A DNA stretch of 64,000 nt from Glossina fuscipes (GCF_014805625.2 NW_023998415.1:46101879-46165878); one strand, 5' to 3'; shown: positions 38,536-51,207, counted from the first letter of the stretch. Notes: generated by a model from the letters alone, not told the origin. Numbers and translations: made by a program.

Positions 38536-38589
38536 ATTTCCCATGAAAGGCCCCATAAAATGTATAAATTATTTTCCAGTTACAGATTT

Positions 38590-38968
38590 CAAATACACTT
38601 AAGCATGTCCGTCTGTTTAACTCTCTGTCCACTTGTCCGCCTGTGGTAAACATTGTCCCATTCGCAGAAATGAAAATATCACCTATTAGCTTTTGCTAAG
38701 ACCCCGCCTTCAACGCCCACATGTCTATTCAACAAAACCTTTACTGTCCGCGTTTTTCGCTCGTTGGTCAAAACCTATACCAGATACAGATTATAAATTT
38801 CCACAAAATTATTCTACAAAAATACAAAAAAATCAGCCACGCCCATTCAATATTATTTAGCGTGCACATTTATACTTTTGCTGTTCTCCAATCGTTTATA
38901 GGATAAAGGTAATGGTTACATATATTATTCCATCGCGACCAAACATAATTTCCTTACCTACTTAATTT
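38590..38968 (+). repeat. Dispersed repeat family B, copy B3 (second-unit part)
   Basis: Contains CATGTCCGTCTGTTTAACTC, GTGGTAAACATTGTCCCATT, AATCAGCCACGCCCATTCAA and the closing CGCGACCAAACATAATTTCC, matching the second half of B1 in order. Confidence 0.6.
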
Positions 38969-39540
38969 ATTGCGGATCTATGTTATGATGAGTAATTAAG
39001 GGTATATTGGGAAACATTAAAAATGGAATAAGGAAATTTGTGAATAAAACCCAGTGCAAGGCATAAAAATTGCATGGAAAAATAAGCCAACTCAGCGATG
39101 AAAAGGCTGAACGGAGTCCATTTGAATATGATGATGAAGGATCATACGATGAAAAGCCTACATAGTGTCTGTTAGTGAGCGTGTATGAATACTCTTTCGG
39201 TTGTTTGATTGACTAAACAAACGGACCATATCATCTCAGTTTCCTACTCTCTATTGCTACCAATGCTGCTGATGTGCTTTTCACTACAACTCTTGTTACG
39301 TAAGTTAATAGTCATTGCAGCCGCAACGAATTGAGACAAATGTTCAACTGAAAATCATGCATTTTCACCGATTCTCTAACTAAACATTCTTCGGCTTAAA
39401 AGGAGTCCTTTGTGTTCTTTTTTTCTTTAAAACCTCGTAAGATTTCTTTTAAAAATTCTGTATTCGAATAAAACTTATTTCAAGAAATTTGTTGAAACTT
39501 ACAAGTAACTGAAAAGTAATATATTTTGATAACCTATGCC

Positions 39541-39772
39541 GTTTGTGGTAAAAGGGTGTGTTAAGATTGTGCGGATGTATGGAAGACAGAGAAAGACTTG
39601 CCATAGACCCACCTTTCATTATACCGAAATGGTTGTCTTTCCATCGGTCTGACTTCTGCTCTTCCATTCAAACTACAGGCAGCAAGTTTTGATGAAATTT
39701 CGTACGCAGGCGAGATATAAACAATTGTGGAGTGGTGTAGGGTATCCAATGGTGAGCCCTGGCCCACTATAC
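39541..39772 (+). repeat. Dispersed repeat family A, copy A3
   Basis: GTTAAGATTGTGCGGATGTA, GACTTGCCATAGACCC, TTTTGATGAAATTTCGTACG and GTGGTGTAGGGTATCCAATG occur in the family order. About 230 bp, lacking the middle section of A4. Confidence 0.6.
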
Positions 39773-40481
39773 TGCCTTTATTTGTTTGTATGCAAGATTT
39801 CGTTGGAATTTAATGCGTTATTTTAGAGGCTTCTGATTTTGGGACAAATTTTTCTACAGAATGTTAAAAAAAGAATATATGGAGGCCAAGCGTTCTTTTA
39901 AAAAAATAAATAAAATTAATTCCTTTTTTTTCTGCTGTTGTTTTATTTTTTTCAAGAAACTCTTACAACCAATTAAACGTTGCAAGAGATAGCAATAAAG
40001 AGTACAACATAAAATACGTGAACGTGACTTAAGTAAAAGAAAAAAAAAAAAAAAGAGAAGAAAAATTTATACTTTCAACGGTTTTAACTGATCTTCACTG
40101 GCAGTTGTTTGTAAAATGAATTTTAATTGATTTCGTTATGCACGTGCAAAGTGCAAGACTTACCGCTGTTCTTTTGTGACAGCCGCACATTCTATTCACA
40201 TTGCAAATAGTTGAAAACAGTAAAATAGGCACACATTCATATATATATTCGGATACACCTTACATCTACTGGCTGTTGTTAATTTGGAGAAAAATCTTTA
40301 AGACTTTTGTTAATTTCACAAGGTGCACAAGTGAACGAACATATGGTATGTATGCAGATAAAAAGAATTTCATAGTTTAACGTTTAACCCATAAATGTGT
40401 GTAATTTTGCACTTTAATGTTAATCCTCTTCAAACATTTCAGCATAAAACAATACATTGGCGGCATATTATTTGTCTGTAC

Positions 40482-40504
40482 ATGCATGCATGCATGCATG
40501 CATA
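40482..40504. repeat. (CATG)n self-complementary repeat
   Basis: Five CATG/ATGC units. Each unit is palindromic, so the whole tract can form a hairpin. Confidence 0.85.
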
Positions 40505-41143
40505 TGCTGCGTCTTTTTTTCTGGAATTTTTGAGGTTTTTTCCGTTTTTTTTTTTTTTTTTTCTTCTTTGTTCCTTCTATGCAAGTGGCTAAGCATGAAT
40601 TGGCTATAAAAGCGTTAATAATATTTGGTATTCCAAACACATACATACACACACTAATCTTTATGTACATACAGCCACAGCCATATAAATAGCGCAAATA
40701 TTGCTATTAGGCTAAAAACTATGAAAAAATCAAAAAATTACTTTTTTCCTTTTAATTTAATATACGATTTAAATTATATATAGCAATGGCAAAAAAATAA
40801 TGTGGAATATTATTATGTTTAAATAAAAAGTTTTTGCGAAAATAATACAATGACAAGTCCCCACGTTGTGTCCCTTTTCAAATTTTAACAGGTATCGATA
40901 TGAGAATTAAAGCATAACTTGATCTTGAACAATTAATAATAATAGATGCGGAGGGAGAAAATAGTCATCTTCTTGCCCGAGAATAGGAAAATTTTTAATC
41001 GCAAAAGGACTGAAGCATCAAAATCCAGTGTAAAAGATTTGATTAGTATAAAGCTAAGCCGATTTGGTCCTGATTTAAAGCTAAAACAAAAATACTCTGG
41101 TCTATTAGTTATCAGAAAATTAAAGTTTGTATTAACTTCTTAA

Positions 41144-41257
41144 CCCTTAAATGCATATTTAACTTCCAGTTTAATATAAAAAAAATTGACAACGAAAGAA
41201 AACACTATACGAAGGCGAAGGTCGCTAAGCATACAATGTACAGCTACATTGCAAGGG
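41144..41257. mobile_element. piggyBac-like miniature element (MITE) with TTAA target duplication
   Basis: A 114-bp segment begins CCCTTAAATGCA and ends TACATTGCAAGGG, so the ends are inverted: CCCTT(aa)ATGCA against CCCTT(gca)ATGTA. Both sides are flanked by TTAA (41140-41143 and 41258-41261). TTAA duplications with a CCC-starting inverted repeat are the signature of piggyBac elements. No coding capacity. The single copy seen here limits certainty. Confidence 0.55.
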
Positions 41258-42774
41258 TTAATTTAGGAAAGAATGGAGGCGGCTGAAACGGCTGCAGTAT
41301 TAAAATTATACAGAAAACTGGATTAAAATGTCCTTAAATTTATGAAAGGGAATTGTTTTCATTTAAATAAATATTTAAGCAATAAGAAGAAGAATTAATC
41401 TAAAAGCTTTTCTTTGTTTTTTTTTTTACAAAGTTTAGATGATAAACTTTATAATCCGAGTTTAAACACGGTATCGCGTTTAATGACTCTAACGTCCATG
41501 TCTATGTCTAATCTGTAGTAAGCAAAAAAAGCTATTATTGTATCTTAAGGAAGACAAAAAAAAAAAAATCCCTTAATAATAATCTCTTTATATATCTATA
41601 TAAGAATTTTGAACTATTCTTGTCAAAAAAGAAATGCAAAAATTTAAAAATTATTAAACCTCGTATTTAACATAAGAGCCTAGAGTGAATTAGTAGATTC
41701 CCTAAGAGTTTCAATTTACTCAAGAACTACTCTACCACTTTAGCTTAGTTTACACAAGAGTCCCGAAACCTATATATATATCTTTAAATATCTTTAAAGG
41801 TGTTACCATACTTAATTATTTTAAGTAGGGACTGTGAAAATGAAAAAAAAAAAAATCATTGAAAAGCATCACGCTTAACTATCGGGCATACTTCGGACTT
41901 CCCAGGCTGTGGAACATTTCATCTCTTTTCTTGATCATTATGATGTTGAAACGTGTATAACGGGCCAATCCTGAGTGAGTGATAATAAAGCAATTATCTT
42001 CGACGCGAATTCCCTTCAAAGACCTCTTATTAACATTTACTTTAATATACGACATAGAACTTTTCCTCCATCCCAATATATATATATAGATGAATGCCAC
42101 AAACACACATACACTTATCTCATACAAAATTCAAAGAATCTTTTCATTTATTATTATTTTTCCGAAAAGAATGCAAATTTTCCGTTCCGTTCATCTATTG
42201 CAGATGCGTTTTTTTCTTTTGCATCGTCGGTGACCATTTTGTATGCACAAGTGCATGTCTATGGGTTTCTTTTGTTATAATTTCACAGTCAGGTGTTAAA
42301 AATCACATATTTGCGTTAATGTTTTTGTCGTTTTTCACTAACAGTTACTTATTGTTGTTGCTATTATTGCTATTGTTACTAATCATAATCGTGTGAATTT
42401 CTTCATTGCAAGATTTGTTATACACATGTCCATCAGGACTGCATAGTATGTACTTGTAACCACGTTTTGCTCGTTTCATATCTTCATTTGTACATTTTTC
42501 ATATTTTTTTTTTTTTTTTTGCTTGATGAGTTTTCGTATATCGACGTTTAGATCCCAGATAACAAGTTCAGGTAATTAAAACGAAATAAATAATAGATGA
42601 GACGATTGATTAAGTTGCTAAAAACGATTTGATTTAAAAAATTTTTATAAATAAATCGGTTTAAAAAGTTTGAATAACGGCAATAATGAGTCGATAATAT
42701 TTTTATTTTTTTCTTCTTTCTATAAAAATGAAAAGTTGTTTACCGTTTTTTTTATTTTTTTTATTTTATTCACT

Positions 42775-43540
42775 AATTTTGTCGAAACGTTTGCAACGCC
42801 AGAGACTCCATGGAGTATGCATATTCTTCATGCATACCAAATTCTGAATTCTGACCTGAGCATATGCGTCAATTTTGTTGTTAATCCGTCCATCTGCCCG
42901 TCTCACCGTTTGTGTGTTGTTTAACAGTCTCTTGGCCGCAAAAGTTAACCGATTGGTTTCAAGTTATTTGTAAGATTGGTATTGAAAATGGGGCAAATCG
43001 GTCAACGGACGCGCCCACACAATCCAATGTAAACTAGAAACGCCTTTGCTTGGTAGGCCTTTTGCTTACTAGTCATAGTTTATAAGAGGTAAACATATAC
43101 TCTGCAAAAGTTGGCAAAATCAGCCACACCCACCCAATATTACCGAGTATAAAAGATTTCATTATTGACCCTTATTGCGACGCATCGAAACCTAAATCAA
43201 TCTGGGCATGTTAATCCGTCTGTCTGTCTGTTAATTGCCTGTGGCAAGCATACTATTAGTCGCAAATATTGATGAATGTTTGCATGCAGGATGGTATTCA
43301 GAATGGACTATATCGGTCAAAGGACATGTCGACAGTATAACATAAAATGAGAAGGAGTCTCCTTTTGAAAAAATCTTTCTGTTACGTAAAAATCGCCTTA
43401 TTACCCACTACTCATGTTATAAAGCGATATAAGTTTTCAGACATATACTATAGGCGATCCTAGGATATCTCCAGAAAAATGAAGGAAAATAATTGAGAAT
43501 GTTAGAATAGACTTGGTGCGTATAGGAGAGTCGGCTGCAT
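42775..43540 (+). repeat. Dispersed repeat family B, copy B2 (two head-to-tail partial units)
   Basis: The first unit runs from TTTTGTCGAAACGTTTGCAA through GGCCGCAAAAGTTAACCGAT and TTGAAAATGGGGCAAATCGG to GTATAAAAGATTTCATTATT at about 43163. A second partial unit follows with CGTCTGTCTGTCTGTTAATT and GCAGGATGGTATTCAGAATG. Diverged from B1, but the order of blocks is the same. Confidence 0.65.
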
Positions 43541-43847
43541 GTGAATGCAATTTTCGTATTTGCTCTATTTTTTTCTTCTTTATATTTGAGTAACCGTTTG
43601 GGGGGGTGGCCTGAAGGGGAATTTACGTTTTTTTTTTCATTTTGTATTCTCCATGGTATTAATATTATTTAATTTATTCTTTTGAATGAGGCGATGTCTT
43701 ATGTCAAGTACAAAGGAGAGTAGGAACCAGTTAATCATTCTAACATAGGGACTAAACCCAAAACTCTTTGAATATGTGTAAGAACTGTTGTCCACGCGTA
43801 GTGTTCAGGGTGCTGCTCAGTTACAATTTTCATTTCAAATCATACAA

Positions 43848-43880
<33 letters not shown>

Positions 43881-44254
43881 AAGGGGCTGACATACAGCGC
43901 CCTATCTAAGAGGATGAGAAAGCGATCACATGTCAACTAGATTAGAGAAAGAAATGTCGCGAAATATTTTAGAAATTTACAAAGTTATAAATTATACGTA
44001 ACATGAATGTTGTTGCATTATCACCAATCAAGCATCGACAATAATATGGCACACATAGCAAATAAATGTCTATCCCTTGCTTGTTAACGTGTTAACGTAA
44101 TTAATAATAAAGAAAATAAATAAATAAAGTTGTTTGCGAAATTATTCGCTTATTGCGATCATTTTTTCCTTGAAATTGTCAAAAAAGTTTACAATAATCT
44201 CTCCTCGGTTAATCTTTAATTTGAACTTAAGGCCACGTTAAGTTATTGCGGCAA

Positions 44255-44280
44255 CTGCTGCTGCTGCTGCTGGTGCTGTT
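44255..44280. repeat. (CTG)n repeat
   Basis: Six CTG units followed by GTGCTGTT. It translates as poly-Gln on the minus strand, but no supporting exon structure is seen. Confidence 0.8.
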
Positions 44281-44581
44281 GCCTGTTGTCGCTGATATTG
44301 TCATTAAATGTTGCGAATATTTTTCCACATTGTGAATCCAGGTGTTTAAATGACATGACTCCTACTCTATTATAGAACAATAACAACAGCAAAAATTCTG
44401 CCTGTATTGCATTAACTGATTTTGCTGTGTTTTTTTTCAATTTTTTTTTTTTGCTTTTTTATAAAGCGTACTATATGTGTGGAGTATTTAACACGTAACC
44501 CAGCCTAGATTTCCATTGAAATGAAAGAAATAAGAGATAAATAAATACGTATAGAGAATATAATAATAAAACAACAAAAAT

Positions 44582-44632
44582 AACAACAACAACAACAACA
44601 ACAATAATAATAATAACAATAACAATAACAGA
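44582..44632. repeat. (AAC)n(AAT)n repeat
   Basis: Seven or so AAC units, then AAT and AACAAT units. The open minus frames of poly-Val or poly-Leu over it are artefacts. Confidence 0.85.
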
Positions 44633-45084
44633 TACAACAGCAATAGCAACAGAGTCAAGCTCAAGAACACACCTTAACTTTGTGCAACAACTCGTTTCTT
44701 CCAATAAGTTCACATATGATGTTTGTTTTGTCTATTCGTCTATCTGTCCATCTGCGTGTCGGTCGTTTATGTTGAGTTTGTGCTCAGCCTTTCATTTGCA
44801 CTCTCATGCATGCATTTATTAAGTCTCCTTTTCCATCAGAATCATTTACGATGGTGTGATGTTGGTGTTATATCTCCATAAATACATACACAATCTTATG
44901 CAATATGAATATGTACATGCAAAAACACGCATACACATATAAATAAACACACAAAATAAAACCAATATATATATATTATTGCTGGTTCAATGTCAGTTTC
45001 GATTCGTCATGCTGTTGAGAGAGTACGAATAACTTTATATAGCCATAAATATATGTGCGTATCTATCTGCACGTGTATGTATGT

Positions 45085-45151
45085 TGTGTGTGTGTTTGTG
45101 TATGTTTGTGTGTGTTTGTGTGTGTTTGTGTTTTTTTTTTTTTTTTTTTTT
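45085..45151. repeat. GT-rich repeat followed by a T run
   Basis: GTGTGTTT-type octamer units (45085-45130), then 21 T. The octamer GTGTTTGT recurs several times. Confidence 0.85.
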
Positions 45152-46998
45152 GTATGTAGAAGACTCAATTATACAACAAAAAAAACAACACAAAAACAAA
45201 TAAAAAAAAAAGAAGAAAAAAAAACATACGCTATTTAAAAGCTTAAATTTCTGCTTTTCTTTTTTGTTTTTGTTGGTTTTAACAATTCATATACAAACGT
45301 ATCGGATGTAAGCATGTATGCATGAGCAGCGTAAAGGACCACCCGTATCTATATGGGTTGCTAATATCTTAGTGTATGTTTTGCTATATGTTATTTATTT
45401 ATACGTTCAACATAGCATTACGTAAATGCCATCCATTTGTCTCTCCGCAAGGCTGTAGTGCTATACCATAAATTCGAAGGCTATTTTAAAGCAACGCACA
45501 ATTCTTTCATTTCGTTTATAATGAGTTTTATAGGGATTATAAACTAGGCCAACAACAATACACAAAGTCATAATATTTATAAATATCATAAACGAATACA
45601 ACTTTACTGTTTATTTATTATACCGATCGACAACAGGAGATTATTCATTTTATTATTGTGTTCGTAACAACGAAGGACTCATTATCGAGAAGTCAGTTAG
45701 TTACTGATGATAAATTACAACAACAAAATTAAAAGTGAAAAAAGGTAAAAAACTGCAAATCGTTAAAAATATTCTCTAATTCTTGTATGCAGGTATGTAA
45801 CTTGGTGAAATTTGATCTTCTCATCCATAAATATGTAGCGTAAATAAGTTGCAAGCCCGTCTAGTTCGTCGAATTTACAATCTCAGCAAGCAAAAAAAAA
45901 GCGCACCTTCATTAGTCTCGCGATTTGTTCGCAAATGAAGTCCTCTAACAGAACTACCGCGATTCCTTAAGCTTTCTAATTATTCGTCTTGGAATCACCC
46001 ATATGTAGCACCACAAGCTCCCGCTTCTCGTCGCGTTGCTCACGGGCAATGCTCACCTCTTAGCTCATACGGAACCTAAGTAATTTTTGTCGAAGCAAAG
46101 CGAAACGAAGCAATCCTCCAAGTTGGCCGATAGCCCGGATGTCCTTCCGAACCCATACTCGGGAAGCAGACAACTTAACTACTCATTACAATATATAGTA
46201 AGAGAACCGACTACCTTACGACAGCACTTACCATCTTATTTATCTTTATAGGCAACATTCGATGCAAGCAAATCCAAACCTTCATAAAATAAGATATGAA
46301 TGCTCTGTATAGATTCATTGCAGAGATCTTTGACTTCTGAAGATGATATTATTTGAATCATTATCAATATCACTGCGACCAAGAGCAATACTCTTTTTAC
46401 CTCTAGCAAACTTGCAACATAGCCATGTATTGAAGTATGTGACTTCTGATCAAATGACAACATTATAGTCGGACAAGGTTGAGCATGAATGAAATTACGC
46501 AAATATCATGGCCTTAACAAAGGTCTTATGATGCTTTATAACTAATAAAAATGACATTAGATTGTAATACGGAAGTTTACCTTTCGTGAGATGAGGTCAA
46601 AAAAAAAAAAACAAATGCATACTGGGTAGCAATTTGATATGGTTACGTCAAACGGCCTATACGGACCAGTCATCACAGTTCAATATTGAAAATTACAATT
46701 TTTTGCTTACATGCTTCTCATGGGAACGGTTTTATCGGCGGGGATTCAAAAAATTCGCCTATTCAATCCACATTTTTCATAGCAATTTCTGTCAAAGAAT
46801 TTGAAAAGTTAGTGAACATTAGTTCAATTTAGAAGAAGTGGTTTATAGAACAAAATACCTCAAAAAGGGAAGAAAAGGAAAGAAAGCCCATCTGAAATAA
46901 ATGCAATTTTAATTTCTCGAAAGTTTGGAGAGAATGAACTTCTAAGAAAGGATTACATAGAAATAATTTTGTAATATTTAATAAATATATATGCAAAT

Positions 46999-47838
46999 TG
47001 TTATACCCTATACCACTTGTGGTACTGGATATATTAAGCTAGTGCGGTCGTAGGTAACACGCAGAATAGCTTAAGATGGCTTTATTATATCGATCGATTC
47101 AGAATCATAATTTGACTTGATCTACATATGTCTGTCCGTCTGTCCGTCTGATGTCTACCCATGTAAATTTGTGTTCCAGCTGCAGCTCGCAATTTTTCAG
47201 ATATTTCGATGAAATTTGGCAAAGTGATGTGTTTTGACCCAAGGACGAACGCTATTGAAAATGGGACGGATCTGTTCACTTTTTCGATCACTACTCATAT
47301 AAGGACCTATTCTAAAAAGTCGTTATATGGAAAAAAATTGAAATTTTCAAAATTTCTCGGCAAGAGTAGCTATGTAGTAGTATTTCGGTGTTCTAAACTG
47401 ATATGAAAACTTTAAACTCACTGGGACAATTTTTGAACTCCCTCTCATATACCGAAGACTAAAAAGCTATAAATTTCAATGTTTAATGACGAAGATCAGA
47501 TCATAAAAGAAATTTAAGATAAAAAAATTTAAACCATCTCGGATTAATTTTGGGTGGCACCCTAGTAAGGATTTTGACGAAAATTGATCCTTTGTAGAGC
47601 AGAAAAGTCTAAGTTTTAATATGTGGTGATGAAAATTGACCCATAACAGTAATTTTATACAAAAATGAACTCTAGAAAATTTGGACCATCTACGCCTATT
47701 TTTAAACTTTTGGGCCCGCTTCCCATTATTTAGAAACAAGATATAATTTTTGTGTTCTATAGTAAAAATACGAATTGTGTTAGACAATTTTGTGTAGCGT
47801 ATTTAATGATCGTCCTTGCCCAAATATAATGTTTTTGG
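46999..47838 (+). repeat. Dispersed repeat family A, longest copy A4
   Basis: Begins TTATACCCTATACCACTTGT and holds TCTGTCCGTCTGTCCGTCTG, GATGAAATTTGGCAAAGTG and AAGGACGAACGCTATTGAAA. It ends TGTAGCGTATTTAATGATCG, then CCAAATATAATG. At about 840 bp it is the best reference for the family. The phrase order matches repeats I associate with calyptrate flies. No coding capacity. The termini are not obvious inverted repeats. Confidence 0.7.
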
Positions 47839-48371
47839 TTTTTTCTTTTGAGTCGCAGAGTTCATCTTTCAGTTAGTCTTTTACTGATTGACATCTGCAT
47901 CACTGGTTTAGTTTTTAGTTATTCTTTTTTTTTGTTTCAATTTGTTTTTCCCTTTAACGCACAGCCGCGAGTTTAGTATCTTAGCTTATAACCTTTGCTT
48001 TTACAAAGTAATTGTTTTACGCCGATTTAGCCCTAAGTTCAGAGACGATTTTCGTTGCTTTGCGAGACCAAGGTGTACTGCTTCTCATACAGTTGGAGTT
48101 GCATTCATAAGATAGGCAAACTGAAGCAAAGATGTTTGTTACCTTTCTTCAGTTTTTTTTTTTTTTTATTTTTTTTTATGTTCTTTTTAGTTTTGAAACA
48201 CTTTCGTTGTCGTTGTTATTATTTAATTCCTATTTTAATGGATTTTTATTCGTCTTTGTTTGCACAGTTGTCGGTTTGATTATGAAAATAATTTCAGTTC
48301 GAGAAGAAAAAACCAATCGAATTAATGTTTAAGGTCAACTGCATTTTTGACAGATGACGTGTGTTTCGTTC

Positions 48372-48375
<4 letters not shown>

Positions 48376-48411
<36 letters not shown>
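48376..48411. repeat. 36-base T run
   Basis: The longest homopolymer in the window. Long A/T runs of 15-25 bases recur throughout (for example 5881-5900, 11731-11749, 29820-29839, 59154-59179, 63471-63494). Confidence 0.95.
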
Positions 48412-48413
<2 letters not shown>

Positions 48414-48768
48414 TAGGAGCATTAAAGAGAAACAGATAGTAGAATAATAATAAAATAACATAGCAGGCAATCGAATAAGAAACGAATCCTGCTTTTTATT
48501 ATTATTTATTATTCTTATCACGTTCATGCTTAGGCGATTGAAGGTAGTTTTCCTTTACGTTACAAATAAATACTTTTTATGGTTACATAATTTTCGAATT
48601 TTATCTTAATTTGTATGTAATGCTTTACAAGTTCACTTTTTTCAATCTGGATATTTTTTTTTATTCGCTTGAAACTAAAGGCATTTCATAGTTTCAAGGC
48701 AAGATTGAATCATTCCTTTTATTTATTTATTTATTTATATATATATATTTTATTATTTTTTTTTTAAC

Positions 48769-49026
48769 ATGGGCAACCAATCAGAAAATGAGCCCCAATC
48801 CATGAAGCACGATACGACTGAACTTCTTCAGACTATTGCTGTCAGTAAATTGCTATTTGTAATGAATATCGAAAGACATGAAAATATGGTACAAATATTT
48901 ACTAAAGCCATTCAATTCAATCAATCCATGTTACCCGATTTTCGCAGCCATGTGCAGTTAAAAAATACTTTCCATCTTTTATATATTACGTTCGGTTCAC
49001 GAGGTGAAAGGCAAGCCTTAATCTAA
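48769..49026 (+). CDS. Small open frame of 85 codons, function unknown
   Basis: Starts at an ATG after a poly-T run and reads MGNQSENEPQSMKHDTTELL, QTIAVSKLLFVMNIERHENM, then LPDFRSHVQLKNTFHLLYIT. Balanced composition without simple repeats and a fair helix-forming pattern. No signal peptide or membrane segment. No recognised domain. Chance is a real alternative in 64 kb of AT-rich DNA. Confidence 0.22.
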   Translation: MGNQSENEPQSMKHDTTELLQTIAVSKLLFVMNIERHENMVQIFTKAIQFNQSMLPDFRSHVQLKNTFHLLYITFGSRGERQALI

Positions 49027-49290
49027 ATATAGATTTCTTCATTTCCTTCCCATGGATGTTTTCCGACACACCCATCTATTTTGAAAAACAACACAACAAC
49101 AACTTCGTACATATGCATATATATGTTTCCTATACAAATGCTAAGCACCGAATATTCAAAATCTTCTCCGGCAGAAATAATAGGTCTTTGTTCCGTTTTT
49201 TGATAAAATTCAACTTCATTTACAATAAACTTGTTGCAAAGCTTAATAATTAATATATGCAACACCATAATCTAAGGCCGTTTCTGCCGT

Positions 49291-49521
49291 TTATGGATGG
49301 CCCCGCGATAGGAACTTTCCATGTTTGCAGGTGAAATAGCCATCGGCCCCCTTTTCACACATCTTCAACTTCTGTGAAGGTGCCGAACCCACTAAATAGG
49401 TCTGCATTTGATCTGAATAAGCGGTGACCGGAAGCGTTCGACGAGGCCAACGGCTGAAAATTATTTCTTTGGATATTTTTTGCGGAAGACAGACGGATGC
49501 ATGCGAAATCCCGCTAACCAC
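49291..49521 (-). CDS. Unassigned 76-codon open frame in a GC-richer patch
   Basis: Reads MVSGISHASVCLPQKISKEI, then RTLPVTAYSDQMQTYLVGSA and KMCEKGADGYFTCKHGKFLS. Several Cys and Gly residues. The local GC content is clearly above the neighbours. It could be an eroded exon or a mobile-element relic. No domain recognised. Confidence 0.2.
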   Translation of the reverse strand: MVSGISHASVCLPQKISKEIIFSRWPRRTLPVTAYSDQMQTYLVGSAPSQKLKMCEKGADGYFTCKHGKFLSRGHP

Positions 49522-49710
49522 TTTCTAAATATCTCGTAGTTTACAGCATTCTCGCTTCATTCCAAAAAGCGGTATTACGGTTGACATCCATCCCTTTAAG
49601 CGTTGATAGATACTAGACGACAGTTAATAAAAAAAATGAAATTTTCATCGGTCCCAACATAAATATGGGAGTTAGTTGCATTTGAAACTTTTGGGAAAAG
49701 TGAACGCCTC

Positions 49711-49794
49711 AGGTGAGTGCTATGAAGTAACCAAGTTTAGGGGATCGAATTCAGGTAAGTTATACGAAGTAACCAATTTCAGGGGAACGAATTC
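49711..49794. repeat. Two tandem copies of a 42-bp unit
   Basis: Units 49711-49752 and 49753-49794 share AGGTRAGT, GAAGTAACCAA, AGGGGA and CGAATTC with seven to eight differences. Both begin with a splice-donor-like AGGTRAGT. Confidence 0.85.
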
Positions 49795-50684
49795 ATTTGC
49801 GCATTTAATGTGTTAAACTTGGTCCTTAGTTGGTCCTTTGGTAACGCCTTACATAACATTAAATAATGAGACTGATTTAAATGATTGAAATTGATGAAGA
49901 TCTCGGCGAGAAGGTTTCAATAAATTTAACATTTGTTCTTCTTATTCGAAACAAAACGAAAAATATTGTAAAATAATAATAAAACGATCCCTACTTTGGC
50001 AAGAGAAATTATTCAACATTAGTACCTTTTACACGCTAATTACATCACGTCATATTAACGCGTGTGCATGTAGTGTCATGTACTGCTTACGCTTACATTG
50101 CATGCATTGTTTGCTTACATTTTCTCTTAATTTCGAAAAGTAAGATACATACAAAAGCCTATGAGGAGATATTTAAGTAAATCATTGATCCAAGTCGGAC
50201 TTAATTTTGTTTTAGTTATCGTTTTTTGAATAAAATTTTGCACGTTTCTTTTCACTCGCAAATCTTCCGCTACGGCATAATTTTGATTGTATTTCATTTT
50301 GTTTTTATTTATTTTTCTTTCTATATATATATATATATTTACATTTACATAAATAGTTGTTAACAAATTGGATTAGTGTTTGTTTAATATGCCGTAAATA
50401 TGCTTATTAAGCGTTTAATTTATGATCGATAAATGTAAATTAAGTGTACGGGTATAAAACTATCAATAATTGTTATTAACTGCATTTATATTATATTTAT
50501 AGATGCAAGTGTATGTACGATTAGCGATCAAGTCAATATTAAATTGTAATAAAACAACAAATTTTAGTTTATTTAGTTTTAAAAGTCCAAAGGCGGAAAA
50601 ACACCCCAAACAAACAATCAAGCATAAAAGATAATGAAACCAATAAGAAGGCGAACATGTATAACGCGATTAGATTTATTATAA

Positions 50685-50721
<37 letters not shown>
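50685..50721. repeat. (AAT)12 repeat
   Basis: Twelve AAT units without interruption. Confidence 0.9.
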
Positions 50722-51174
50722 GGGAAGGCTAAGATTGCGCTTTATACGGACCATGGACTGATTTCTATTTGCATTACATACATGCATACATACGCAAGGC
50801 AAGAAATTGAAAAAGAAAAGATTTGAGGATCACATCGTAAAACATTCAAAGACTATTGTTAAACCTAATTGTTAAACGTGTTGCATTAATGTCAGTTTAA
50901 TTAATTTTATTCTTTCGTCGATTCGGTTTTAAGTTTAACGCCAATTTTGCAAATTGTTTCAGTTACTTCAGCGCAAGTTTGAAATGATTTATTCAAGGGC
51001 CTATGGAATACTTACTTATCCACAAATGTTATAATATCTTCTTTGTCGTCTTCGCTTCTAATTAGCATAGAAAGGAAACGAGCATAACTTAGCTTGGATT
51101 TATTTTGGCCATAGAGTACTGTTGAAATGTAGATCCAAAGTAGTTCGATGGGACGTTCGAAGATATTTTTGTTA

Positions 51175-51207
51175 TTGAAAGCCGCCCATATTGGCTTGGG
51201 CTTTCAA
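51175..51207. other. Short hairpin, TTGAAAGCC arms
   Basis: TTGAAAGCC (51175-51183) and GGCTTTCAA (51199-51207) pair perfectly across 15 bases. The sequence near the loop (CGCCCA / TTGGG) partly extends the stem. Confidence 0.6.

Larger units (their letters stand above)
43541..46998. other. Noncoding, with repeats
   Basis: TA repeat at 43849-43880, CTG, AAC/AAT and GT repeats. A GC-richer patch at 45890-46230 (GCTTCTCGTCGCGTTGCTCA) may be an old element. No frame is sustained. Confidence 0.5.

Noticed and set aside
44471..44713. Minus frames of poly-Val, poly-Leu or poly-Ile
   Set aside because: Translations of the AAC/AAT repeat at 44582-44632.
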